This document shows positions 8,088 to 15,890 of a DNA stretch of 64,000 nucleotides, piece after piece. The translations under genes were made by a program, and so were the position numbers. Every line of letters begins with the position of its first letter. The first letter of the stretch is position 1. The stretch spans positions 1-64,000 of the forward strand of contig JAHCJE010000002.1 of the NCBI GenBank assembly GCA_026128865.1. The letters run 5' to 3'. The stretch comes from Phycisphaeraceae bacterium. GTDB taxonomy: Bacteria; Planctomycetota; Phycisphaerae; Phycisphaerales; UBA1924. A model generated the notes under the pieces. The model was not told where the DNA came from. It saw only the letters and a list, made by a program, of their open reading frames with translations, and searched no databases.

Positions 8088-9494
8088 GTGCCCGACTCTC
8101 CCGCACCCCCACCCCCCGACCGCAGCGCCGAGCCTCGCGACGAGCGTCTCGCGCGGCTGCTTGCCAAGGCTCGCGGGCTGCCGGCGGTGCCGGGCGTGTA
8201 CCTGATGAAGGACCACCGCGGCGTGGTGCTCTACGTCGGCAAGGCTGCGCGGCTGCCGGCCCGCGTGTCTTCATACTTCCTCCCCTCCGCCGACCTCGGC
8301 CCCAAGAAGCATCTCATGCTCGACGCCGTGCACGACTTCGACACGCTCGAGTGCGAGACCGAGTGGGAGGCCCTGCTCGCCGAGAACCGGCTCATCAAGG
8401 ACATCCGGCCGCGCTACAACGCGATGCTGACCGACGGGAAGTCGTTTCCCTACCTCGTCGTCACCCAGCGAGAGGATTTCCCGCGCGTCTACGTCACCCG
8501 CAACCCCTCCGGCGTTCGCGACGACGGCGCGGAGGATCCGCTGGTGCGTGGGGCGAAGGTGCTCGGGCCGTTCGTCAGCCCCGGCTCGCTGCGCGAAGCG
8601 GTGCAGATGCTGCAGCGGATCTTTCGTTTCCGGACGTGCACGCTGGACATCGTTGACGGCGACCCTCGGAACCGTCACTTCCGCCCGTGTCTGCTCTACG
8701 CGATCGGCCAGTGCTCCGGCCCGTGCGCAGACCGCATCTCGCGCGACGCATACCGTGGGGACGTTGACCGGTTCGTGCGCTTTCTTGAGTCGAAACGGAG
8801 CGTGATGCTTCGGGAGTTGTCGGCTGAGATGCAGGCCGCGGCGTCGTCGCTGGACTTCGAGAAGGCCGCGGTGTTGCGCGACCAGATCGACGCCCTGCGT
8901 CGGCTCGACGAGCGTTCGACGCGGAAGGCGGGGTGGCAGCCCGAGACCGAGATCGGGTATCTCGACCCCAGGAAGGCGACGCGGAGCCTGCGGCGTGCGT
9001 TGGGGCTGGAGCAGCCCGTGCGGTGCATCGAGGGGATCGACATCGCGCACCTGCAAGGCGGCGAGACGGTGGGTTCGAAGGTATGTTTCGTGGATGGGAG
9101 GCCGTTCCGCAACGAGTACCGGCGGTACCGCATCCGCTCCGTCGAGGGGGGCAACGACGACTACGCGAGCATCCGCGAGGTCGTCAGCCGCCGCTACCGC
9201 GAGGCCGGCGAAGGGCACGAGTTGTATCCCGACGTCATCCTCATCGACGGCGGGCTGGGCCAGTTACACGCCGCGCTCGAAGCGTTCGAGGGGCTGAACG
9301 TGCGCCCGCCGATGGTCGTCAGCCTCGCCAAGAAGGAAGAACTGCTGCACGTGCAGGCGAGGAGCGAGCCGATCTGTCTGGGGCGCGACAATCCCGGGCT
9401 TCGGCTGTGCCAGGCGGTGCGCGACGAGGCCCACCGTTTCGCCCAGGTCTACCACCACGTGCTGCGACGCAAGCGTACGCTGGACGAGGAGTGA
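8088..9494 (+). CDS. uvrC: Excinuclease ABC subunit C, lacking the C-terminal HhH domain
   Basis: 468 residues. UvrC makes the 3' and 5' incisions in nucleotide excision repair. The N-terminal GIY-YIG nuclease is clear (GVYLMKD near 36, LYVGKA near 48, catalytic Glu in LLAENRLIK). A UVR motif for UvrB contact lies near 245-270 (LDFEKAAVLRDQIDALRR). The RNase H-like C-terminal nuclease is present (GIDIAHLQGG, VILIDGGLGQL, DEAHRFA). Typical UvrC has about 600 residues and ends in a tandem helix-hairpin-helix DNA-binding domain. Here the protein stops right after the nuclease, and no HhH sequence follows in any frame. Confidence 0.95.
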   Translation: MPDSPAPPPPDRSAEPRDERLARLLAKARGLPAVPGVYLMKDHRGVVLYVGKAARLPARVSSYFLPSADLGPKKHLMLDAVHDFDTLECETEWEALLAENRLIKDIRPRYNAMLTDGKSFPYLVVTQREDFPRVYVTRNPSGVRDDGAEDPLVRGAKVLGPFVSPGSLREAVQMLQRIFRFRTCTLDIVDGDPRNRHFRPCLLYAIGQCSGPCADRISRDAYRGDVDRFVRFLESKRSVMLRELSAEMQAAASSLDFEKAAVLRDQIDALRRLDERSTRKAGWQPETEIGYLDPRKATRSLRRALGLEQPVRCIEGIDIAHLQGGETVGSKVCFVDGRPFRNEYRRYRIRSVEGGNDDYASIREVVSRRYREAGEGHELYPDVILIDGGLGQLHAALEAFEGLNVRPPMVVSLAKKEELLHVQARSEPICLGRDNPGLRLCQAVRDEAHRFAQVYHHVLRRKRTLDEE

Positions 9495-9548
9495 GGCGGC
9501 GGATCGTGGAACGGCGAGGGCGCCCATCGGCTGAAAGGAGAACACGAG

Positions 9549-10052
9549 ATGTACGCGGAGTTGACGCTGCCGGAGTTTGAGCGGGAGATGGCGGTGACGC
9601 GGAAGGTGCTGGAGCGCGTGCCGGAGGATCGGCTGGACTGGAAGCCGTGCGAGAAGTCGAACACGATCGGGTGGAACGCGAACCACCTGGCGGAGATTCC
9701 GGGGTGGGCGGCGAACATCCTGACGGAGCCGTTCTTCGACATGAACCCGACGGGCAGCGACCCGTACCGGACGCCGGAGTTGCGGACGCGGGGGGAGTTG
9801 CTGGCGTTGTTTGATGCGAACGTGGCCGCGGCGGTGCGTGCGCTCAAGGGGTTCAAGGATTTGTCGGTGGGCGAGACGTGGCAGTTCAAGGAGACGGGGA
9901 AGACGCTGTTCGAGATGCCGCGTGCGGCGGCGTTCCGAATGTGGGTCGTGAGCCACACGATCCACCACCGGGCGATCCTGACGGCGTACTACCGGATGGT
10001 GGGCGTGGCGGTGCCGGCGGTGTACGGGCCTTCGGGGGATGAGGGGATGTGA
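9549..10052 (+). CDS. DinB-family protein
   Basis: 167 residues with a good AAAGGAG site seven to eight bases before ATG. It is a four-helix-bundle DinB/YfiT-type protein with putative metal ligands in WNANHLAE and in SHTIHHRAILTAYYR near the C-terminus. Members include thiol-dependent S-transferases and DNA-damage-inducible proteins of unknown role. It follows uvrC by 54 bases and may be co-transcribed with it. Confidence 0.88.
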   Translation: MYAELTLPEFEREMAVTRKVLERVPEDRLDWKPCEKSNTIGWNANHLAEIPGWAANILTEPFFDMNPTGSDPYRTPELRTRGELLALFDANVAAAVRALKGFKDLSVGETWQFKETGKTLFEMPRAAAFRMWVVSHTIHHRAILTAYYRMVGVAVPAVYGPSGDEGM

Positions 10053-10178
10053 GGGGGGAGGGGAGGGAGCGGCGGGGGTTGGTGATGCCGCCTGCCGTTC
10101 AGCCGCAGCCGTTTTCTGGGGTGCGAAGGGTCACTCTGTCGATCCAGTCGCGACGGAGCCGCCCGATGCCCCAGTCTG

Positions 10179-10222
10179 TACAATCGCGACCACGCCCCAA
10201 GCACCGCCCTCTCAAGGGCGGT
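10179..10222 (+). promoter_or_regulatory. Candidate promoter box and leader hairpin of the RM genes
   Basis: TACAAT at 10179-10184 is a good -10 match about 65 bases before the chosen ATG. The leader then holds a perfect hairpin, ACCGCCCT / AGGGCGGT with a CTCA loop (10203-10222). It could affect translation of the nuclease-methylase. No -35 is obvious. Confidence 0.35.
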
Positions 10223-10249
10223 CGCGCCTCAAAGAGAGAGCCCAAACGG

Positions 10250-12259
10250 ATGGCAGCCGCTGCATCGACCACCACGTTCAAGGCCCCGTCGATCCAAGAG
10301 TCCGGCGAGGGGGTTCCCGACGGGAAGATTGTGGATTTCTTGACGGGGCAGTTCTTCAAGGACAGCCCAGAGGAGTATGTCCGCCAGAACATCGAGAAGG
10401 CGCTCGTTCGCCAGTACCACTACGACCCCAAGGATGCTGCTCCCGAGTTCCCCATCAAGGTGGGCGCCTCTCGCAAGCGTGTTGACATCGTCGTCTTTAA
10501 GCCCGGTACCGAGCACCGCCAAGAGAACGCTTGCCTCCTCGTTGAGACGAAGAGCGCCGACACAAAGCCCAACAACTCCAAAGAGGGGATCGACCAGCTT
10601 CACTCGTACATGGCCGCGTGCGTCAACTGCGAATACGGGCTCTGGACAAATGGAGATGACCGCTTCTGCTTCGCCAAGCGGAAGACCAAGAACGAGTTCG
10701 TCTTCGAGCAGATTCTCGACATCCCTGCCGTAGGTGAGTCGGAAACCGAGGCCCAGCGTCCCAATCGCCGAGACCTGATGCCAGCGACGGGCGACAACCT
10801 CCTCTTCGCCTTCCGTCGCTGCCACAACTACATCGCTGCCAATCAGGGCCTTCAAAAACCCGATGCGTTCTGGGAGTTGCTCAAACTCATCTTCTGCAAG
10901 ATCGAGGACGAGCGGACGCAGGAGCTCAACTTTTTTGTCACGCCGAGCGAGTTGAACGACTCGACGGCAGCGGGCTCAGCCAAGACCCGCATCCAAGAGT
11001 TGTTCAACACAACGGTGCTCAGGAAGTATCCGACTATCTTTGGCGAGAATGACCGTACTATTCAGCTACAAGCGAATGTGGTCGCCTTCGTGGTCAGTCA
11101 GTTGCAACGGTACTCGCTGCTCCGCTCGCCTGTGGATGTGAAGGGCGTTGCCTATGAGGAGATCGTCGGCTCCAACCTGCGTGGAGATCGAGGCGAGTTC
11201 TTCACCCCGCGCAATGCTTGTCGCATGGCGGTTAGGATGATGGACCCCACGCCCGATGAGCGCCTACTTGACCCAGCGTGTGGAACAGGCGGTTTCCTGA
11301 TCATGGCGATGAACCACGTCCTCGACAAGATCGAGGCGCTCCATCGTGAGCGACGAGATAATCCACTCAACCCGACGCAGGCCGAGCTTGACGAGTTCTA
11401 CCGTGCGAGGGCAGAGTACCTTTCACAGCGCGTCTTTGGGTTGGATCTTAACCCTGCGCTGAGTCGGGCGGCAAAGATGAATATGGTGATGAACAACGAC
11501 GGAGCGGGCGGGCTTTGGCAGGCCAACAGCCTCGCCAACCCGCACACCTGGGATCGCAAGGCGGCGAAGACGATCCCTCTCGGCTCCATCGACGTGCTCT
11601 TCACCAACCCGCCCTTTGGTGCGAACATCTTGATCGATGATGAGCACATCCTGCGGCAGTACGACCTCGCTGCGGTCTGGGACGAGGAGACATCGGGCAA
11701 GTGGATGACGCGGATGGACAAGCAGGGTAAGCCCATCCTTCAGAAATCGCAGCCACCGGAGATCCTCTTCATTGAGCGCTCCTTGCAGTTTCTCCGAGAG
11801 GGGACGGGGCGAATGGCGATTGTCATCCCAAACGGCATCTTAAACAACCCTGCGCTCGGTTACGTTCGGCATTGGCTGCTACACAACGCCCAGATTCTCG
11901 CTGTCGTGGACATGGCGAGAGAGCTCTTCCAGCCTAAGAACGACACGCAGACATCGATGCTCCTTCTACGCAAGTTCTCTGCACAGGAAAAGACGGACGC
12001 CTCTCGGAAGCGTATCGACTATCCTGTCTTCATGGCGATTGCCGAGAAGATCGGGCACGACAAGAGGCGCAGTGCCATCTACCGCAGGCTGCCGAACGGC
12101 GAGGACGTGCTCGTCGAGCGCCCCGACACAATCATCCATCTCGATCCCCAAAGCGGCGAGCAGCGCGTTGAGCAACGGCTGGTAAAGGAGCGAGTTCTTG
12201 ACGACGAACTGCCACAAATCGCCGACGCATTCCGCAAATGGCTGGAGGATCAGGAATGA
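10250..12259 (+). CDS. BcgI-like restriction-methylation subunit (N6-adenine)
   Basis: 669 residues. The N-terminal 150 residues are a type I HsdR N-terminal-like nuclease domain with a PD-(D/E)xK arrangement: Asp79 in RVDIVVF, then Glu99 and Lys101 in LLVETKS. A helical region follows, then an HsdM-type gamma-class N6-adenine methylase with motif I DPACGTGGF (341-349) and motif IV NPPF (453-456). There is no helicase or translocase domain. Nuclease and methylase on one chain plus a separate specificity subunit matches BcgI-type type IIB/IIG systems. The next gene overlaps by ATGA. Starts at 10166 or 10049 are possible, but the extra residues are low complexity. Base composition is clearly lower in GC than the flanks, which suggests horizontal transfer. 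Confidence 0.9.
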   Translation: MAAAASTTTFKAPSIQESGEGVPDGKIVDFLTGQFFKDSPEEYVRQNIEKALVRQYHYDPKDAAPEFPIKVGASRKRVDIVVFKPGTEHRQENACLLVETKSADTKPNNSKEGIDQLHSYMAACVNCEYGLWTNGDDRFCFAKRKTKNEFVFEQILDIPAVGESETEAQRPNRRDLMPATGDNLLFAFRRCHNYIAANQGLQKPDAFWELLKLIFCKIEDERTQELNFFVTPSELNDSTAAGSAKTRIQELFNTTVLRKYPTIFGENDRTIQLQANVVAFVVSQLQRYSLLRSPVDVKGVAYEEIVGSNLRGDRGEFFTPRNACRMAVRMMDPTPDERLLDPACGTGGFLIMAMNHVLDKIEALHRERRDNPLNPTQAELDEFYRARAEYLSQRVFGLDLNPALSRAAKMNMVMNNDGAGGLWQANSLANPHTWDRKAAKTIPLGSIDVLFTNPPFGANILIDDEHILRQYDLAAVWDEETSGKWMTRMDKQGKPILQKSQPPEILFIERSLQFLREGTGRMAIVIPNGILNNPALGYVRHWLLHNAQILAVVDMARELFQPKNDTQTSMLLLRKFSAQEKTDASRKRIDYPVFMAIAEKIGHDKRRSAIYRRLPNGEDVLVERPDTIIHLDPQSGEQRVEQRLVKERVLDDELPQIADAFRKWLEDQE

Positions 12260-13629
12260 GAGTCCTGAGTGTATCCAGCAACGTTCTGAGTTCGACAGGG
12301 CGGCTTGACGCCAAGTTCCACCTCTCGGAAGGGAGCGCCGTTGCGGCACGAATGCACTGTGCCCGCAAGACACTAGAGTTTCGCCAACTCGGCGGGGAGG
12401 ACGGTATCGGTCGCGCCTGGTATCCAACCCGCTTCAAGCGGATCTATGCAGTCCTCGATGAAGACTTCGTCCCATACCTGCGTCCTTATGACGTGTTCTC
12501 GTATCTCCCGCGCGCTGCAGACCGTCTCTCTGCAACCAGGAGCCATCGCTTAACTGATTACCGAATTTCTAAAGACACCATCCTCATGACGTGCTCAGGG
12601 CGCAACCTTGGCCCCGCAGTAATAACCGACGCCTACTTGGCCCAGTTTGTGCTTAGCCACGATATGATCCGCTTGAAGATCGAGGACGAGACATTACGAC
12701 TTTATGTTTTAGGGTATCTGGCAACCACCACGGCCCAACATCTTCTCCGCCGAGATAAAGGTGGATCAGTTATCGACCATATCACCCCGAACCATGTCAG
12801 TGCTCAGAAGATTCCATTGCTGCCTGAAGAGGAGATGGTTCAGATTGCGTCGTTAATGAAGCAGAGTGTGCATTTGCGCGAAGCATCTCGCGTCGGGCTC
12901 AGCGCTCTCCAGGCGGATTACGAAAACTCCATCCCTGCAATAGAGCGGCGACGCAAGCGCCTCTGTCAGGGCTGGACTGTACGCTCTCGCGATATAAGGA
13001 GTCGGATGGACGCGGCGCCCTATGACCCAGTTGTTGTCAAGACTCGGAAGAATCTCCTAAAGAGCGGAGGGCACCGCGTAGATGCGCTAGCCGAAGTTCA
13101 GAAGCCAGGAGGCAGGTACAGGACACTCTACGTTACACCGGAACATGGCCTCCCGTTGCTGTCTGGCGCGCAGGTGCTCCAGTTCCGACCGATCAACCTG
13201 TCATTCATGCCCGAGAAGGCTCTGAGGAACGTAGACAGATACCGCCTCCGGGCGGGTTGGATTGCCTATCAAGCGGACGGGAGAGCTGAGGAGTCGCTTG
13301 GGGAGCCAGTCATCATCACTAGGGATCGTGATGGCTGGCTCGCTAGCGGTCACATCGGTCGCGTGATCGCTAAAGACGGCGTCGAGCCTGGACACCTGTG
13401 GATGGCCCTACGCACGGCGCAGGCACAGATTCAGATCAAGGCTGCTGCCTCCGGTTCTGTAGTGGATTCGACGTTTCCGGCCGACATCGAGGAGGTTGTA
13501 TTGCCTCCACTTCCGACCATTGACGTGCGAGCGGTCATGAAGCTCTGGGACAACTTCGTGCGAGCGCAGGAGCTAGAGGCCCAAGCAGTGGCGCTCATAG
13601 AGGCGTCCCTTGATACAGTGGGTCGCTAG
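12256..13629 (+). CDS. Specificity subunit of the BcgI-like RM system
   Basis: 457 residues, starting four bases inside the upstream gene (ATGA), so translation is coupled. It is an HsdS-like protein with two target-recognition halves: the first ends near residue 195 (HITPNHVSAQKIPLLPEEEM), the second near 430 (DSTFPADIEEVVLPPLPTI), each followed by a helical spacer. This symmetry is normal for S subunits that read a split DNA target. The target cannot be read from sequence. It has the lowest GC in the window by eye and many codons rare in the neighbours. A weak AGCCC/GGGCT hairpin with TTT follows at 13692-13718. Confidence 0.87.
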   Translation: MRVLSVSSNVLSSTGRLDAKFHLSEGSAVAARMHCARKTLEFRQLGGEDGIGRAWYPTRFKRIYAVLDEDFVPYLRPYDVFSYLPRAADRLSATRSHRLTDYRISKDTILMTCSGRNLGPAVITDAYLAQFVLSHDMIRLKIEDETLRLYVLGYLATTTAQHLLRRDKGGSVIDHITPNHVSAQKIPLLPEEEMVQIASLMKQSVHLREASRVGLSALQADYENSIPAIERRRKRLCQGWTVRSRDIRSRMDAAPYDPVVVKTRKNLLKSGGHRVDALAEVQKPGGRYRTLYVTPEHGLPLLSGAQVLQFRPINLSFMPEKALRNVDRYRLRAGWIAYQADGRAEESLGEPVIITRDRDGWLASGHIGRVIAKDGVEPGHLWMALRTAQAQIQIKAAASGSVVDSTFPADIEEVVLPPLPTIDVRAVMKLWDNFVRAQELEAQAVALIEASLDTVGR

Positions 13630-13724
13630 TTCCTGGTGCGGATACTGCAAAGCCAAAGGGCTCTCTTGGTGGGGCGCATGTAGTCGCTCAGAGCCCGCTT
13701 GCTTGCGCAAAGGGCTTTCCCGGG

Positions 13725-14663
13725 TCACTCGCCGGGGATGTAGGTGATCGCGCCTTCGAGGGGGCTGGAGGCGGTGGCGTAGCGTTTTTTGGGGATGCGG
13801 CCTGCGAGGTAGGACTGGCGGCCGGCTTCGGTGGCTTTGCGCATGGCGTGGGCCATGGTGACGGGGTCTTTGGCGTGGGCGATGGCGGTGTTGAGGAGGA
13901 CGCCGTCCGCGCCGAGTTCCATGGCGATGGCGGTGTCGCTGGCCGCGCCGACGCCGGCGTCGACGATGACGGGGTAGTCGGGGTCGCCGTGCTTGAGGAG
14001 TTCGAGGCAGAGGACGATGTTGCTGGGGTTGAGGACGCCCTGGCCGGAGCCGATGGGCGAGCCTGCGGGCATGACGCTGGCCGCGCCGGCGGACTTGATG
14101 CGTTCGGCGGAGATGGGGTCGTCGCTGGTGTAGCAGAGGACGTTGAAGCCGTCGGCGACGAGTTCGCGTGTGGCTTCGAGGGTGCCGACGGGGTCGGGGA
14201 GGAGGGTCTTGCGGTCGCCGAGGACTTCGAGTTTGACCCAGCCCGCGCCGGGGTTGCCGAGTTGCCCGAGGAGTTCGCGGCCGAGGCGGGCGACGCGGAC
14301 GGCGTCCTCGGCGGTGAAGCAGCCCGCGGTGTTGGGGAGGATGAGGTAGCGGTCGAGGTCGATGAAGTCGAGGAGGGACTGGCCGCGTTCGTTGTAGAGG
14401 CGCTCGCGGCGGACGGCGACGGTGACGACCTCGCAGCCGGAGGCGTCGAGCGCCGCCTGCATGGTGGGGAAGTCGGGGTACTTGCCGGTGCCGACGAAGA
14501 GGCGCGAGCGAACGGTGCGGCCGGCGATGGTGACGGGGTGGAGGCCGGGTTCGGGGTTGGACGGGGGAGGGGGGGGCACGACCGTCGGCTCAGAGCAGCC
14601 GACGGTCGTGGCACGGGGGGTGTCACGGTCGGTGGCACGGGTGGTGGTTGGGTGGTTGGTCAT
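13725..14663 (-). CDS. thiG: Thiazole synthase
   Basis: 312 residues. ThiG forms the thiazole ring of thiamine from deoxyxylulose 5-phosphate, dehydroglycine and ThiS thiocarboxylate. The TIM barrel begins near residue 45 ([10 protein letters not shown]). Key segments are [33 protein letters not shown] (Schiff-base Lys) and [33 protein letters not shown]. Residues 1-44 are an extra Thr/Pro-rich tail partly encoded by the hairpin repeat at 14577-14610. It follows thiS by 15 bases in the same direction, so the two form an operon. I looked for a TPP riboswitch upstream and did not see one. Confidence 0.95.
   Translation of the reverse strand: MTNHPTTTRATDRDTPRATTVGCSEPTVVPPPPPSNPEPGLHPVTIAGRTVRSRLFVGTGKYPDFPTMQAALDASGCEVVTVAVRRERLYNERGQSLLDFIDLDRYLILPNTAGCFTAEDAVRVARLGRELLGQLGNPGAGWVKLEVLGDRKTLLPDPVGTLEATRELVADGFNVLCYTSDDPISAERIKSAGAASVMPAGSPIGSGQGVLNPSNIVLCLELLKHGDPDYPVIVDAGVGAASDTAIAMELGADGVLLNTAIAHAKDPVTMAHAMRKATEAGRQSYLAGRIPKKRYATASSPLEGAITYIPGE
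14577..14610. repeat. 14-bp-arm hairpin inside the thiG 5' end
   Basis: CACGACCGTCGGCT, loop CAGAGC, then the exact reverse complement. It is translated on the minus strand as part of the ThiG N-terminal tail ([10 protein letters not shown]). It is closely related to the hairpin at 14994-15027. A G8 run lies directly before it (14569-14576). Confidence 0.85.
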
Positions 14664-14678
14664 GTTGGGGACTCGGGT

Positions 14679-14879
14679 TCAGCCGCCGCCGACGAGTGTG
14701 ACGAGTTCGACTTCGTCGCCCTCGGTGAGGCGTCGTGAGGCGTGCTCGGCTTTGGGGACGAGTGTGCGGTTGACTTCGGCGGCGGCGGGGCGGTCGGCGA
14801 GGCCGAGGTCGCGGAGGAGGTCGGCGAGGGTCGAGTTGTCGGGGGCCTCGTGGGGTTGGCCGTTGAGGCGGATGCGCAT
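14679..14879 (-). CDS. thiS: Sulfur carrier protein ThiS
   Basis: 66 residues, ubiquitin-like fold, ending in Gly-Gly as needed for adenylation and thiocarboxylate formation. It starts MRIRLNGQPHEAPDNSTLADLL and ends GDEVELVTLVGGG. The open frame continues upstream to 15104, but that part crosses the 14994-15027 hairpin and the normal ThiS length fits ATG 14879. It is upstream of thiG in one operon. The gene for the activating enzyme ThiF is not in the window. Confidence 0.93.
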   Translation of the reverse strand: MRIRLNGQPHEAPDNSTLADLLRDLGLADRPAAAEVNRTLVPKAEHASRRLTEGDEVELVTLVGGG

Positions 14880-14961
14880 GTGGAAGGGTAGTCGGCAGTG
14901 CCACTGGGGGACGGGCGGGCGGTAGAGTTGCTCGGGCTGTTCGTGCCCCCGGAGGACAGTC

Positions 14962-15885
14962 ATGGCGGAGCAGCGTGGCGCAGGGGTGAGCGGCACCGAC
15001 CTCGGCTCAAAGCAGCCGAGGTCGGTGGCACGGGCGTTGGCCGCGTGGGGCGCGGCGGCGGTGGTTGTATTTGTGGTGGGGCTGGTGGGGGCGTGGTGGT
15101 TCACGAGGGAGCCGCCGCCGAGGTTCTATGACCAGTCGTCGCCGGAGGCGGTGATCCGTTCTGCGAAGGCGATGGTTGAGAACGGCGACGCGCGGCGGCT
15201 GTCGGAGTTGCTGTACGCGGACGGGGAGGGGATGCGGCGTGTGTATGCGCGCGTGGGGTTGATGCTGGAGCACCTGTACGAGTTGGGGGTGGCGGTGCAG
15301 GCGCGGTATCCGTCGGAGGTGGAGGCGCTGGCGAAGCAGGCGCGCGAGGCGGCGGAGGAGGGGCGTGGGGCGTCGCTGCTGGACGGGTTCTCGATGAGGA
15401 TGGGTGGGCCGCCGCCGCGTGGCGCTGATCGTCGTGCGCGCGAAGAGCAGATGAGTGGGGCGATCAAGCGTGTGTTCGCCGACCCGTTCGGTTGGCTCGC
15501 GGAGTCGGAGGCTCGTCTGGGCGTGGTGATGATCCACGACGAGATGTCCGCGTTGACGTGGGACGGGACGGCGATCCTGCCACCTGTTGGCGTTGTGGTG
15601 CAGCAGGACTGGGACGGGAAGTGGTACGTGGTGCCGCCGCTGAACCTTCCGATGCTGTCGCGGTATCTGCCGCGGACGGCGGAGGAGTATTCGATCTGGG
15701 AGAGCATCGTGCAGGTGTTCAACAACGTGATCGTGGACCTGACGAAGGAGGTGGAGGCGGGAAAGCACGCTTCGCTGGAGGACCTGTCGCGTTCAGCGGG
15801 TGAGAAGGCGTTCTTCCCGGCGGCGATGGCTCTGGTGGCGTATGAGCGTGCGATGGCGGCTCGAGGGCGGTCGGGCGGGGGGTAA
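14962..15885 (+). CDS. Membrane-anchored hypothetical protein
   Basis: 307 residues. The start has GGAGGA eight bases upstream. Codons 11-22 are made from the hairpin repeat (TDLGSKQPRSV), followed by one transmembrane helix near 28-47 and a soluble extracytoplasmic domain. The domain begins with SSPEAVIRSAKAMVENGDARRLSELLY, which resembles the small stress/transport domains that summarise a row of state variables, but I cannot name a family. It is divergent from thiS and convergent with lptD, whose stop is five bases away. Confidence 0.7.
   Translation: MAEQRGAGVSGTDLGSKQPRSVARALAAWGAAAVVVFVVGLVGAWWFTREPPPRFYDQSSPEAVIRSAKAMVENGDARRLSELLYADGEGMRRVYARVGLMLEHLYELGVAVQARYPSEVEALAKQAREAAEEGRGASLLDGFSMRMGGPPPRGADRRAREEQMSGAIKRVFADPFGWLAESEARLGVVMIHDEMSALTWDGTAILPPVGVVVQQDWDGKWYVVPPLNLPMLSRYLPRTAEEYSIWESIVQVFNNVIVDLTKEVEAGKHASLEDLSRSAGEKAFFPAAMALVAYERAMAARGRSGGG
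14994..15027. repeat. 14-bp-arm hairpin in the 5' end of the 14962 gene
   Basis: CACCGACCTCGGCT, loop CAAAGC, then the exact reverse complement, immediately followed by GGCACGGGCG. It shares arm layout, loop type and the flanking GGCACGG with the hairpin at 14577-14610, so the two are copies of one element family. Confidence 0.85.
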
Positions 15886-15890
15886 TGGGA

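Noticed and set aside
14880-14961. TPP riboswitch before thiS
   Set aside because: The conserved CTGAGA and ACCTGA-type core is not found in either orientation and the gap is only 82 bases.
14880-15104. N-terminal extension of thiS
   Set aside because: ThiS is normally about 66 residues, and the extra part crosses a hairpin and the start region of a divergent gene.
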